Shown: positions 1-8,742 of the stretch, piece by piece | Position numbering within the stretch: position 1 is the stretch's first letter | How the letters are laid out: each line of letters starts with the position of its first letter | Source: QHVT01 sp036399015 | GTDB taxonomy: Bacteria > Acidobacteriota > Thermoanaerobaculia > Gp7-AA8 | Assembly (NCBI GenBank): GCA_036399015.1 | Contig: DASWNW010000025.1 | Coordinates: 1-64,000 of the forward strand | DNA: 64,000 nucleotides | Reading direction: 5' to 3' | Notes under the pieces: model-generated | Told to the model about the DNA's origin: nothing | Database searches by the model: none | What the model saw: only the letters and a program-made list of their open reading frames with translations | Program-made: the position numbers and the translations under genes

Positions 1-84
1 CGCGTGCCGCTCTGAACGCGGTCCGTGCGAACGCAAACGCCGCCGGCCGTGCCGGCCCGCCGGAGGCCCCCGGTCGTCCCCCCG

Positions 85-1017
85 CTACACCACCCGCGAC
101 GGTGGCAGCAGTGACTTGTTGAGATCGATCGCGGCGATCGCTCCGTCGGCGGCGGAGGTGATGGCGAGCTGCGCTCCCGCCACGAGGTCGCCCACCGCCC
201 ACACCCCCTCCACCGTCGTTCTCCGGTGCTCGTCCACGACCACGTTCGGCGCCTTCGGATCGACCTCGCACCCGAGGTCCTCCGCCAGCGTGCAGGAGCG
301 CTCGACGTGGATCGTGAAGAAGACCCGCTGCAGCGTCACCCGTTCGCCGGTCGAGAGCACCGCCGCGTCCACCTGCCCGTCGCTTCCCGTGAGGGCGACG
401 ATCCGCTCGTCCTTCACCTCGATCCGTTCCGCGAGCAGCTTGCTGTACTCCTCGTCGTCCCATTCGCGCTCGTGGCCGTGCGTGAAGACCACGATGTCAT
501 CCGACCACTGCAGCAGCTTGAGCGCGACGCCGACCACCGCCTTCGTCCAGCCGATCACGCCGATGCGCTGCTCGCGCGCCTCGTAGCCGTCGCAGTCGGG
601 GCAGTGGTGCACCGTCTTGCCGTAGTACGACTCGATCTCCGGGATATCGGGGAGCGTGTCGCGGACGCCGTAGGCGAGCACGATGCGCCGCGCGCGCAGC
701 TCGCCGTTGACCACGAAGAGGTCGCCGTCGCGCTCCACCTTCTCCGCCCGTTCCTCCGAGATCACCACGCCCGCCGCCTGCGCCTCGGCGCGTCCGCGCG
801 CGCGCAGCTCGCCCGGTTCGATCCCGTGGAAGCCGAGGAAGCCGTGGATCGCGTGCGTGGCGTAGTTGCGGGGGCGGCCGTGGTCGAGGAGCAGCACGCG
901 CCGGCGGTAGCGCCCGAGGAAGATGGCGCAGGTGAGGCCGGCGGGTCCGCCGCCGATGATGATCGCGTCGTAGGGCGCCGCCTGGTCCTTCATCCCCAGA
1001 GCGAGCAGTGCAATCAT
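85..1017 (-). CDS. Thioredoxin-reductase-like NAD(P)/FAD oxidoreductase
   Basis: Two-domain flavoprotein of the thioredoxin reductase fold, 310 aa. Near residue 20 it has the FAD-binding glycine motif IIGGGPAGLTCA. In the middle it has the redox pair CPDC inside HHCPDCDGYE, and near the C-terminus the second FAD signature (VWAVGDLVAG). It should be cytoplasmic and pass electrons from NAD(P)H through FAD to a disulfide or small-molecule acceptor. The partner cannot be named: no thioredoxin gene is adjacent, and this subgroup often acts on other substrates. The first ATG gives 310 aa; an internal ATG at 993 starts nearer the Rossmann strand and is equally possible. It is divergent from the beta-lactamase remnant, with only about 6 bp between the starts. 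Confidence 0.85.
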   Translation of the reverse strand: MIALLALGMKDQAAPYDAIIIGGGPAGLTCAIFLGRYRRRVLLLDHGRPRNYATHAIHGFLGFHGIEPGELRARGRAEAQAAGVVISEERAEKVERDGDLFVVNGELRARRIVLAYGVRDTLPDIPEIESYYGKTVHHCPDCDGYEAREQRIGVIGWTKAVVGVALKLLQWSDDIVVFTHGHEREWDDEEYSKLLAERIEVKDERIVALTGSDGQVDAAVLSTGERVTLQRVFFTIHVERSCTLAEDLGCEVDPKAPNVVVDEHRRTTVEGVWAVGDLVAGAQLAITSAADGAIAAIDLNKSLLPPSRVV

Positions 1018-1023
1018 GCTTCC

Positions 1024-1625
1024 ATGCGCTTGCTGCTCCTTCTGCTCCTCGCCGCCGGCTGTGTCACCGCCACGCGGGTCGAGACCGGCCCCGGCGAGTG
1101 CTTCATGCTGCAGTCGCTCGACGGGTCGGAGCGGTCTTCGACACGTGGGAGCGCGATCACACGCTCGACTCCTCGATGAATCCTCCGTGCTCTGGTTCTA
1201 CCGCCGCACCGCGGGGCTGATCGGCGAGGAGCGGATGCGCGAGCAGCTCGCGAAGGTCCGCTTCGGCAGCGACACGTTCGAGCGCGAGCTCACCTGGACC
1301 AACGGCGACCTCGTGGTCTCGCCCGAGGAGCAGCTCGACTTCCTCCGCCGCATGTTCGGAGGGGAGCATCACCAACGCAGCAGGGACGCATGCGTTCCCG
1401 CTGGCGTGGCCGGGCGCGACGCTGCGGGCGAAGACCGGCAATACTCGCGTGGGCGAGGAGCGGGTGAGCTGGCTCGTCGGCCACGTCGAGTGGCAGGGGA
1501 AGGAGTACGTGTTCGTCGGGAGGAAGCGGGCGGCGGAGGCGTTGCCGACGACGGCAGGCGCCGAGGTGGCGCTGCGCGCGCTCAATACGATCTCAGCGGA
1601 CCGCGACGCCCGGTCGTCCCGCTGA
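1024..1625 (+). pseudogene. Broken class D (OXA-like) beta-lactamase
   Basis: Pieces of a class D serine beta-lactamase lie in order but in changing frames. A lipoprotein signal (LLLLLLLAAGC) starts at 1024. WERDHTLDSSM follows in a second frame near 1145-1178. SSVLWFYRR, then IGEERM and SPEEQLDFLRRMF, run in a third frame to about 1359. LAWPGATLRAKTG and VSWLVGHVEW then run in the second frame to a TGA at 1623. SSV matches the S-x-V motif and KTG the conserved K-T-G box. The active-site S-x-x-K motif and its surroundings (roughly 50 residues) are absent between the signal region and WERDHTL. At least three frameshifts plus this deletion mean the gene cannot make an active enzyme. Assembly error could explain single indels but not the lost block. 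The 3' end overlaps the convergent CAP gene. Confidence 0.75.
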
Positions 1626-2558
1626 GGGCATCGAGTCTTCGACGCGGATCGAGACGTTCGTCGCCGCGATCGTGGCGTCGGAGCCTTTCCGCTTCACCCA
1701 CACCACCACCGTGTACACGCCCGACCCTTCGGTGAAGGGGATCTCGAACGAGAACTCGCCTTCCTTGCCGAGGTAGAAGTCGCCGCGGCTGCCGTCGGCG
1801 TACTCGCGGCGGACGATCTCCAGGGTGCGGTCGTGCTTCAGGCGGTAATCCTGGCGGAGGCGGGGGAGGTAGTCGCGCCGCTTGTCGGGGAGCGAGTAGC
1901 TCTCGAACGCGTTCGCGATGTGCGCCGGCATCGGCTCGGGCGCCGGCTCGTAATGGACGCTGATCGCCTCCACGCGCGCGCCGGGAAGCGGGCGGCCGGA
2001 GGCGATGATCGTGTCGTTGACGTGGGCGCGGCGGGGGAGCGGGCGGGCGAAGGTGACGTAGCGGCGGACGAACTCGTGCACGAGGCGGAACTCGCCGCCT
2101 TCCCACGCCACGCCGATGCCGACGTGCGTCGCGTGCGGGTCGAGGATGGTCCGCTTGTGGCCGTCGTTCGGCGCCATCTCCGCCATCATGGCGTCCTGGG
2201 AGCGGCGGGCCATCTCGTACAGCGCCCGCTCGTTGAAGTTGTAGTTCGCGCTCCAGGCGGCGGCATTCTCGCTAACGCCGTCATTGCCGCCGGCGAACGA
2301 GTAGCGCATGTAGGGTGCGAGGCCGTCGGTGGTGAAGTGGCCGTTCGTGCCGTTCTCGATCTGCCGCTCGCAGTAGGCGTCGGCGTAGACGGAGCCCTGC
2401 AGGTCGAGCTGCACCGGCGGGAGGCTGTAGAGCTGCCGGTCGCGGTTGATCAGCTTGAGGATGTGCTGCCGCAACGTTGCGCGCGCCGCGGCAATGTCGC
2501 TATGCGCCAGCGGCGAGGCCAGCAGCAGAATCCCGAGCGTGATGAGGACGCGCTTCAT
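1593..2558 (-). CDS. Secreted CAP/SCP-domain protein
   Basis: 321 aa with a signal peptide ending near residue 20 (ASPLAHS). A CAP (cysteine-rich secretory/PR-1) domain occupies roughly residues 28-170. It shows the helix HILKLINRDR, the block GHFTTDGLAPYMRY, SENAA, and GHKRTILDPHATHVGIGVAW followed by FRLVHEF. These are the usual bacterial CAP landmarks, including putative metal-site histidines. The remaining ~150 residues look like an all-beta module (INDTIIASG-type strands, YTVVVWVKRKG). CAP proteins are extracellular or envelope proteins whose substrate in bacteria is mostly unknown. Its 3' end overlaps the end of the beta-lactamase remnant on the other strand. Confidence 0.85.
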   Translation of the reverse strand: MKRVLITLGILLLASPLAHSDIAAARATLRQHILKLINRDRQLYSLPPVQLDLQGSVYADAYCERQIENGTNGHFTTDGLAPYMRYSFAGGNDGVSENAAAWSANYNFNERALYEMARRSQDAMMAEMAPNDGHKRTILDPHATHVGIGVAWEGGEFRLVHEFVRRYVTFARPLPRRAHVNDTIIASGRPLPGARVEAISVHYEPAPEPMPAHIANAFESYSLPDKRRDYLPRLRQDYRLKHDRTLEIVRREYADGSRGDFYLGKEGEFSFEIPFTEGSGVYTVVVWVKRKGSDATIAATNVSIRVEDSMPSAGRPGVAVR

Positions 2559-2616
2559 ATTGGAAATTGTCGCAGAAGATCCAACAGCGCTGCATCCGCG
2601 GGATGTTCCCGTTCTG

Positions 2617-5600
2617 TTACCGCACCGGCAGCTCGATCACGACGCGCAGCCCCGGATTGACGTTCTCGGCGTGGATGCGTCCGCCGTGCTCCTCGACCGC
2701 CTTCCGCGCGATGGCCAGGCCGAGCCCGGTGCCCGTCGACTTCGTCGAGAAGTAGGGATCGAAGATCTTCGGCAGCACGTCGGGTGAGACGCCGGGACCG
2801 CTGTCCTCGACGGAAATGAGCACTTTCGAGTCGACGCCCTGCGCGCCGAGACGGACGCGCCCGCCGGGAGCGGCCTGGAACGCGTTCTCGATGAGGTTCG
2901 CCACCGCGCCGCGGATCAGCCGCTCGTCGCCGTGGAACGAGGACGGGACGGCGGGGTCGATCCGCGCCTCGAAGTCGATCCCCCGCTCGTGGCTTTCGGA
3001 GTAGCCGGACGCCAGATCGTGGAGCAGCTTCCGGAGGTCGAGCGCCTTCCGGTTCACCTGGCGCGTGGAGGCGTAGTCGCCGAACTCGCGCGAGGTCTCG
3101 CGCAGCGTCACCACCTGCCGCAGGATGTTGTCGACCGCCGTGAGCACGACCTCCGGCAGGCGAGGATCCCCCCGCTCGGCCAGCGCGCGCAGGTGCTCGG
3201 CCGTGAGCTGGATCGGCGTGAGCGGGTTCTTGATCTCGTGCGCGACCTGCCGCGCCATCTCCCCCCACGCCTCGAGCCGGTTGGATCTCAGGATCTCCGT
3301 CACGTCCTCGGCGATGAGCATCTCTTCGTCGCTGTCGGGCAGCGGGAGGATCGACACCCGCAGCGTCCGCTCGTTCCCGTCGAGGTCGACCACGATCTCG
3401 TTCGACTCGAGCTGCCGCTGGCGGTGTCCTTCGAGAAAGTTGCGCACGCCGGGAAAGGTGGGGAACGACTCCAGCCCAAAGAGGCGGCGCGCCATGGCGT
3501 TCATCGCGCCGACCTGCCGCTGGCCGTCGAGCACGACCACCGCGGCGTTGATGTTCTCGAGCAGCGTCTGCAGCCGGTCGCGCTCGTGCCGCAGGTCCTC
3601 CTGCTGACGCCGGATCGACAGCGACATGTCGCGGAACGTCGTCACGAGCAGGCCGATGTCGGGGTCGGGCGGCACTTCCAGCCGCACGTCGAAGTCGCCG
3701 CGGGCAACCGCGCGCGCGCCGGCGACGAGGCTCTGCACCGGACGCGTCACGCCGCTGGCCACGCGGAACGCGACCGCGATGGCCGCCAGCGCGATGAACA
3801 CCAGCAGCAGATAGATGGTGGTGGCGAGGTCGTTGACCTGCGCCTCGATCTGCCGCCCCTGCACGATGAACGGCAGCGCCAGCGTGTAGTTCCCCTCGCT
3901 GGCGAGGTTGATCGGGCTGTAGATCTCCTCGTAACGCGTGGCGCCGCTGGCGCGGCTGGCGCGGACGAGCTGCCGCCCCCGCAGGACGATGTCGAGGTAG
4001 ACGTCGCCCGGCAGCCGCTCCGACTCCACGTGCGCGGCGAAGAGGTCGCGGCGGCTGGAGGCGGTCAGCCGCTCGCCGCGATACAGATGCAGGTCGTGCT
4101 GGATGACGCGCGCCAGCCAGGAGAAGATCTCGTCGTCGAGCACCTGCTCCGGCGGCGCCTGCTGCTGCGTGCTGACGTAGTCCTCGATCACCCGCTGCGC
4201 GGTGGTCAGCGAGTTCTGCCCCCGCTCGAACGACTCCGACTCCAGCCGGTTGGCGAGGTAGGCGCGAACGAAGAGCACGAACGCGATCAGCGGGATGATC
4301 ACCACCGCCATGAGGTAAATGGAGGTGCGCGCGCGGAAGTCGATGCTCACCGGCGTCCTGCGCAGCCAGGCGACGAACCGCGGCAGCGACGGCCAGGCCA
4401 GCGCCACCACCAGCGCGAGCAGCGCCCACACGGCCACGCCTCCCGCGCGGCGGATCTGCTGTGCCGCCGTCGTCACCTGCAGCGGGAAGGCGAAGAGCGC
4501 GTTCTCGCCGCGGCGCAGATAGAGCGCGCTCGCCTCCGGGTCGCTCGACGAGACCCACATGCCGGTGCCCGGCTTCAGCCGCGCGAAGATCTGCGCCGGG
4601 TTCTGCGGCAGCCTGTATTTCACCGCGCTCTGCGCGTTCCCCTCGGCGTTGTAGACCGCCGGGTCGCGCTGCTGGCGCCATCCCGCGCTTTCGGTGGGCG
4701 TGGTCTCGAAGAAATCGCGGTAGACGTCGGCCGACGCGGTGGCGCCGGGATCGGCCGGGTTGACCATGTGCACGCTGCCGGTGCCGATCGTCGTCCCCAG
4801 CACCGTCACGTCGAAGTCGTGGTGCAGCAGGACGCGGCGGATCGAGCCGACCTGCAGCACTTCCCCCTCTTCGCTCGGAGACTGCTCGTCGAACTGCGGC
4901 AGCCCGACGCCGAAGCGGCTGATCGGGGAGCGGGTGAACTCGTCCTGGACGCTGATCACCGCCGGCACGCGCCATTGCGACAGGTCGGAGCGCAGCCAGA
5001 GCGCGTACGCCAGGTCCTCCATGTTCATGCGGCGGTAGTCGTCGGGGAGGATGCCGGAGAGGTCGATGCGCTCGAACTCCGTCTCCAGCGTCGTCTCGAT
5101 CATCGAGCGCATCTGCCCCGCCTCGCCCGCCACGAGCGGCGCGTAGGTGTCGGAGATGAACTGCCGCGCGCTCGCCCGCCCGAAGAGGTGCAGCGGGACG
5201 TACACCACCGCGGCGACGACGAGCGCCGTCAGTGCGATGCGCAGCGTGGCGTTGCGGTCGCTGCGCTCGAAGCGCACGTTCGCGAAGACGAGCGCCGCGA
5301 GCCGCACCGCCGCGAACGCGAGCAGCAGCAGCGCCGCGAAGAGCACCCCCTGGACGACCGACGCCGGGAAGACGTGCTCCGGCAGGACGCTGACGCGCGA
5401 GTTCGCGACGAAGTTGTCGATGAGCCGGAAGTAGCCCCAGCCGGCCGCGCCGGCGAGGAGCGCGCGCAGGACCACCGGCAGGCGCTTGAGGTACGGACAG
5501 AGCAGGATCACGAAGGCGAGGATCGTGGCGGCGGTGAGCAGCAGGTCGAACGGCGACTTGCTGAAGTCGCGCAGGATGCGCGAGCCGTAGACCTGGAAGT

Positions 5601-6504
5601 CGAAGACGCCGAGGGGATCGTTCGGCACGTTCACCGGCAGGAGGGCCACGCGCGCCGCGAGCAGCGGCACCACCGCCACGGCCGAGCGCCGGCGGTTCAC
5701 GAAGACGACCAGCGCGCCGATGGCGAGCAGCACCGCCGCGACGCTCGTCCCTTCCGCGCGGACCGCCTCCACCACCTCCGCGGCGGGCCGCGGCACGACG
5801 TCGATCCAGAGGGCCGAGTCGGCGCGCTTCACCAGGAGAGAACGGTGCGTGCCGCGCTCCTGCCGCGGGAAGCCGCCGTGGAAGTTCATCGAGACGACCC
5901 AGGCGTCGTCCTCGTGAAAGTCCGGCATCCGCCCCGCCACGTTCTCGATGCGGGAGAACGCCTGGATCGTGAACCTGCCGGCGGTGCGCGAGCGGGTGAC
6001 ATAGAGGTTCGTGACGTCGAACTGGTAGGTGCGGTTCGCTGGGGCGCGGTAGTCCTCTCCCCACCAGGCCACCGCCTCCCCTTCGGCGTCGAGGATGCGC
6101 GCGCCGCGGCCCTTCGTCTCGCCGATCTCCTGCTTCAGGGCGAGGAAGAGCGCGGCGCGGTCCGCTTCCTTGCCGGCGATGCGCTGCGTGATGCGCGCGG
6201 CGGAGGCGGCGAGCTGGGTTTCGAGCGTCTCGAGCTGTTCCCGGACGTGCGCGACGTCGTGCGCCACATGGTCGGCGGACTGTTTCGCGAACGACCGCGA
6301 CAGCTCGCCCACGCGCCAGATCGACACCGCGTCGACCACGCCGGCGAGGAACAGGCAGATGGCGGCGAGGCGGAGGCTGGTGCTGCGGCAGAGGAAGAAC
6401 GCGACGAGCGCGAGCGCCGCGATCGCGGCGGCCGACCAGAGCTGCGGGCCGCTGAAAAGACGAATCGCCGTCGCGGCTGCGACGGCGATCCAGGCAAACT
6501 TCAT
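2617..6504 (-). CDS. Very large NtrY-like membrane sensor histidine kinase
   Basis: 1295 aa, much longer than the ~700-770 aa of typical NtrY. The N-terminal two thirds contain several membrane segments (residues ~10-65, ~250-400 and ~760-960 by eye) separated by long extracytoplasmic stretches. Next come HAMP (VTRPVQSLVAGARAVARGDF), a PAS-like segment (LLENINAAVVVLDG), HisKA with the H-box VAHEIKNPLTPIQL (phospho-acceptor His1089), and HATPase with N-box LIENAF, G1 EDSGPGV, F-box IFDPYFS and G2 GTGLGLAI. It should autophosphorylate and pass phosphate to an NtrX-like regulator, but no response regulator lies next to it. The ATG at 6502-6504 is the only start before the first membrane helix. 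Confidence 0.9.
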   Translation of the reverse strand: MKFAWIAVAAATAIRLFSGPQLWSAAAIAALALVAFFLCRSTSLRLAAICLFLAGVVDAVSIWRVGELSRSFAKQSADHVAHDVAHVREQLETLETQLAASAARITQRIAGKEADRAALFLALKQEIGETKGRGARILDAEGEAVAWWGEDYRAPANRTYQFDVTNLYVTRSRTAGRFTIQAFSRIENVAGRMPDFHEDDAWVVSMNFHGGFPRQERGTHRSLLVKRADSALWIDVVPRPAAEVVEAVRAEGTSVAAVLLAIGALVVFVNRRRSAVAVVPLLAARVALLPVNVPNDPLGVFDFQVYGSRILRDFSKSPFDLLLTAATILAFVILLCPYLKRLPVVLRALLAGAAGWGYFRLIDNFVANSRVSVLPEHVFPASVVQGVLFAALLLLAFAAVRLAALVFANVRFERSDRNATLRIALTALVVAAVVYVPLHLFGRASARQFISDTYAPLVAGEAGQMRSMIETTLETEFERIDLSGILPDDYRRMNMEDLAYALWLRSDLSQWRVPAVISVQDEFTRSPISRFGVGLPQFDEQSPSEEGEVLQVGSIRRVLLHHDFDVTVLGTTIGTGSVHMVNPADPGATASADVYRDFFETTPTESAGWRQQRDPAVYNAEGNAQSAVKYRLPQNPAQIFARLKPGTGMWVSSSDPEASALYLRRGENALFAFPLQVTTAAQQIRRAGGVAVWALLALVVALAWPSLPRFVAWLRRTPVSIDFRARTSIYLMAVVIIPLIAFVLFVRAYLANRLESESFERGQNSLTTAQRVIEDYVSTQQQAPPEQVLDDEIFSWLARVIQHDLHLYRGERLTASSRRDLFAAHVESERLPGDVYLDIVLRGRQLVRASRASGATRYEEIYSPINLASEGNYTLALPFIVQGRQIEAQVNDLATTIYLLLVFIALAAIAVAFRVASGVTRPVQSLVAGARAVARGDFDVRLEVPPDPDIGLLVTTFRDMSLSIRRQQEDLRHERDRLQTLLENINAAVVVLDGQRQVGAMNAMARRLFGLESFPTFPGVRNFLEGHRQRQLESNEIVVDLDGNERTLRVSILPLPDSDEEMLIAEDVTEILRSNRLEAWGEMARQVAHEIKNPLTPIQLTAEHLRALAERGDPRLPEVVLTAVDNILRQVVTLRETSREFGDYASTRQVNRKALDLRKLLHDLASGYSESHERGIDFEARIDPAVPSSFHGDERLIRGAVANLIENAFQAAPGGRVRLGAQGVDSKVLISVEDSGPGVSPDVLPKIFDPYFSTKSTGTGLGLAIARKAVEEHGGRIHAENVNPGLRVVIELPVR

Positions 6505-6518
6505 CGTGGTGCGTGTCC

Positions 6519-6935
6519 TCAGCCCGCCGAGCGGACCGAGACGACCGACCAGCGGCCGTCCTTCTGCTGCAGCGTGATGTAGAGATCGCGGTCACCGGCG
6601 CTCGTCGACCAGCGTCCCTTGATGTGGTACTGCCCTTCCGAGCGGGCGCCCTTCGCGCTCACGCGCTCGAAGCCGCTCGGCTTGACCTTGTTGAACAGTC
6701 CGTCGAGCAGGTAAGCGGCCTGGTCGCGGCCGAAGAAGCCGTCCTTGTCCGCCAGCCCCGGAAACGCGAGCTGCACCTGGGCGTCCGAGCCGATCCCCGA
6801 CACGATGGCGTCGACGTCACCGCCGCCGAAGCCGCGCTCGAGGTTGGTCATGGCCGTATCGAGGTCGCGGAACTGAGCCGAGGCGACCAGCGGGACGAAC
6901 AACATGACGAAGGCGAATCGCGTCCAGAGTCTCAT
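6519..6935 (-). CDS. Secreted DUF4783/NTF2-like protein
   Basis: 138 aa from the internal ATG at 6935, chosen because AGGAGA precedes it by about 6 bp and a signal peptide follows directly (LWTRFAFVMLFVPLVASAQF). The mature part (LERGFGGGDVDAIVSGIG, then QYHIKGRWSTSAGDRDLYITLQQKDGRW) resembles the small cone-shaped NTF2-like DUF4783 fold found in secreted proteins, whose ligand is unknown. It lies 14 bp upstream of the giant sensor kinase on the same strand, so co-transcription with the kinase is likely. A role in sensing with it is only a guess. Confidence 0.75.
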   Translation of the reverse strand: MRLWTRFAFVMLFVPLVASAQFRDLDTAMTNLERGFGGGDVDAIVSGIGSDAQVQLAFPGLADKDGFFGRDQAAYLLDGLFNKVKPSGFERVSAKGARSEGQYHIKGRWSTSAGDRDLYITLQQKDGRWSVVSVRSAG

Positions 6936-7002
6936 GATTTGTCTCCTGTGATGACTGTCATAACAAGCACGGTCGGTTGTTATTCTATCTCTTTTCAACG
7001 AC

Positions 7003-7677
7003 TTACGTGTCGCCTCCGCGATCCGTTCTGTCCTCTGCGCGTGACGCCAGCCGCCGCCGTGCCGCCTCGTCCTGAAAGTCGTCCGGAGGGGGTGCGGCCA
7101 CCCGAAGTGTCTGACCTGTCTGTGGATGGATCATTTCCAGCTCCGCGGCGTGCAGCATCGGCCGTACGCCGCTCCTCTCTCCATAGAGCCAGTCGCCTGC
7201 CAAAGGATGGCCGATGGCGGACAGATGCACGCGGATCTGATGGGTCCGGCCGGTCTCGAGCCGGATGTCGAGGAGCGAGCCCGACGGCTGTGCGTCGAGC
7301 GGCCGCACGTGGGTGATGGAGCGCTTGCCATGGCCGCGCACGCCGAACTTGATGGCGCCGACCCGCGCGATCGGCGCGTCGATGGTCTGCCGCTCCGCCA
7401 GCTCTCCCTCGCAGATGGCCAGGTAGCGCTTCTGGATGCGCTTGCGCTCGAACTGCCGCGTCAGCCGGACGTTCAGCGCGGACGACTTGGAGAAGAAGAT
7501 GACGCCGCTCGTGCCGCGGTCGAGCCGCTGCATCAGGTAGGCGGGGGAGGTATGCCGCGCCACGAGGTCGTGCAGGTACGGCTCGTCCGGCTCGTGCATC
7601 CGTTGTTGTACGACGATGCCGGCCGGTTTGTTGATGAAGATGAGCGATTCGTCCTCGTAGAGGATCTGGAGGTTCAC
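7003..7677 (-). CDS. RluA-family 23S rRNA/tRNA pseudouridine synthase
   Basis: 224 aa from a GTG that overlaps the stop of the upstream cupin gene (GTGA), with AAGGAG just upstream. The catalytic motif RLDRGTSG puts the nucleophilic Asp at residue 53. FINKPAGIVV, the KRYLAICEG block, and TGRTHQIRVHLSAIGHPLAGDWLYG are standard RluA-family signatures. No S4 RNA-binding domain is present, as in RluA/RluC-like short forms. The enzyme isomerises specific uridines in RNA to pseudouridine in the cytoplasm; the exact target (23S position or tRNA) cannot be read from the sequence. Translational coupling to the cupin gene is evident. Confidence 0.9.
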   Translation of the reverse strand: MNLQILYEDESLIFINKPAGIVVQQRMHEPDEPYLHDLVARHTSPAYLMQRLDRGTSGVIFFSKSSALNVRLTRQFERKRIQKRYLAICEGELAERQTIDAPIARVGAIKFGVRGHGKRSITHVRPLDAQPSGSLLDIRLETGRTHQIRVHLSAIGHPLAGDWLYGERSGVRPMLHAAELEMIHPQTGQTLRVAAPPPDDFQDEAARRRLASRAEDRTDRGGDT

Positions 7678-8072
7678 TCCTTCACGTACACCAGTTCCCA
7701 CGGCCCCTCGCACGTGAGCTGAAGGACGCTCTCCTCTTCGATCGCCAGAAAATGCGGCACGCCGGGCGGGTTGACGTAGAAGCCGCCGGCGGTGAACGTC
7801 GTCCCCTCGCCATCCACCTTGCTGCTGAACCCGACCCGCACGCGCCCCGAGAGCACCGTCACCCGCTCCTGCCGCGGATGCGTATGCGGCGCGATGACGC
7901 TCCCCGCCGGCACCCGCAGCCGGATGGTGAAGAGGCCCGCTTTGGCCGGGCTCCCCTCCAGCACCGCGATCTTCGTCCCCTTCGGCATCGACGGCGGCGC
8001 GTCGCTCCAGACCGGCTCGGTCACCTGCAGCGGCGTCGAGAAGAGAAGGAGGGCGAGGAGGAGGGAGTGCAT
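7674..8072 (-). CDS. Secreted single-domain cupin
   Basis: 132 aa with a short signal peptide (HSLLLALLLFSTPLQV). The conserved cupin core is clear: PAGSVIAPHTHPRQERVTVLSG supplies metal ligands His63, His65 and Glu69, and PPGVPHFL supplies His107. This fits a small periplasmic metal-binding beta-barrel. Many such proteins are either dioxygenase/isomerase-like or simple binding proteins, and no substrate can be assigned. It is the first gene of a two-gene unit with the RluA-type synthase, which it overlaps by 4 bp. Confidence 0.8.
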   Translation of the reverse strand: MHSLLLALLLFSTPLQVTEPVWSDAPPSMPKGTKIAVLEGSPAKAGLFTIRLRVPAGSVIAPHTHPRQERVTVLSGRVRVGFSSKVDGEGTTFTAGGFYVNPPGVPHFLAIEEESVLQLTCEGPWELVYVKE

Positions 8073-8160
8073 GCCGCTGTTGTCCGTCGCCGGGCGGCCG
8101 TTGTCAAGGCCCTGTGGAGCGGCTTCAGCCCGCCGGCGTCCCCGCCGGCCCGCATTACCG

Positions 8161-8166
8161 TACTAT
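8161..8166 (+). promoter_or_regulatory. -10 box of the toxin-antitoxin operon
   Basis: TACTAT lies 6 bp before the antitoxin ATG with no Shine-Dalgarno sequence between, so the transcript would start at or next to the A of the ATG (leaderless). The same arrangement is repeated before the second antitoxin copy at 8731. Confidence 0.5.
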
Positions 8167-8172
8167 GAACGC

Positions 8173-8346
8173 ATGGCACAGCGGGAGGAGGAAGAGGGGG
8201 GCAAAGTGGTCGTGCGGAAGGTCGGGCGGTTTACGTCCGAGGAGGTCCACAAGGCTCTCTTCCCCACGCCCCCCACGCCACGGACGCTCGAAGAGCTGAA
8301 GCAGGCGATCGAGGATCACGTCCGCGAGAAGCATGCGCGCCGTTGA
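8173..8346 (+). CDS. VapB-type antitoxin
   Basis: 57-aa acidic/basic protein with the core RFTSEEVHKALF, then PRTLEELKQAIEDHVREKHARR. It overlaps the PIN-toxin start by 14 bp, the usual coupled antitoxin-toxin order. It has no recognisable AbrB, MazE or RHH DNA-binding domain, so it probably neutralises the toxin mainly through its C-terminal helix. A paralogue lies at 8743 with the same LEELK/KHARR tail. Assigned from gene order, size and pairing with a PIN protein. Confidence 0.75.
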   Translation: MAQREEEEGGKVVVRKVGRFTSEEVHKALFPTPPTPRTLEELKQAIEDHVREKHARR

Positions 8347-8713
8347 CACCAACGTGCTGCTCCGCATCGTGACTCGTGACGACGAGGCCCAGGTCGCAAT
8401 CGCCGACGCGTTCATCGAGAACGGCGCATGGGTGTCTCACGTCGCGCTCGTCGAGACGTTATGGGTCCTGAGCAGCGCATACCGCCGGTCCCCGCGTGAG
8501 CTCGCCGACGCGGTCGAGATGCTTCTGAGCCACCGGAGCCTTTCTATCCAGGACGCCGACATCGTCGCCGCCGCGCTCGAGCAATACCGCCGCACCCCCT
8601 CCCTCGGCTTCTCCGACTGCATGCTCCTCGAGCTCGCACGAAAGGCGGGCCATCTGCCGCTCGGGACGTTCGACCGGAAGCTGAGCCGCCTCGAAGGCAC
8701 GCAGCGGCTGTAA
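8333..8713 (+). CDS. vapC: VapC-type PIN-domain ribonuclease toxin
   Basis: 126 aa, a full-length PIN domain. The metal-binding acidic residues are Asp5 (AVDTNVLLR), Glu41 (ALVETLWVL), Asp95 (LGFSDCMLLE) and Asp114 (GTFDRKL). VapC toxins are Mg2+-dependent ribonucleases that cut tRNA or rRNA when the antitoxin is lost. Its ATG lies inside the last codons of the antitoxin gene, so the two are translationally coupled. All catalytic positions are intact, so the module is probably active. Confidence 0.88.
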   Translation: MRAVDTNVLLRIVTRDDEAQVAIADAFIENGAWVSHVALVETLWVLSSAYRRSPRELADAVEMLLSHRSLSIQDADIVAAALEQYRRTPSLGFSDCMLLELARKAGHLPLGTFDRKLSRLEGTQRL

Positions 8714-8730
8714 AGCGACGGCGGCGGTCG

Positions 8731-8736
8731 TACCAT
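8731..8736 (+). promoter_or_regulatory. -10 box of the orphan antitoxin
   Basis: TACCAT lies 6 bp before the ATG of the second antitoxin, in the same context (box, GAAC, CATG) as the box of the intact module. It appears to be part of the duplicated segment. Confidence 0.45.
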
Positions 8737-8742
8737 GAACCC

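Noticed and set aside
1..84. Possible gene end or promoter at the left edge
   Set aside because: Only a GC-rich palindromic stretch is visible; no frame or motif supports a feature.
2555..6595. Very long open frames antisense or out of frame to the sensor kinase (up to 1346 codons)
   Set aside because: They are Arg/Pro/Ala-rich shadows of a GC-rich gene, with no family motif; the kinase frame has full HAMP, HisKA and HATPase motifs.
8073..8160. GC palindromes between the cupin and the antitoxin as a terminator
   Set aside because: Stems such as GCCGGCG/CGCCGGC are present but without a T-run on either strand; probably REP-like filler.
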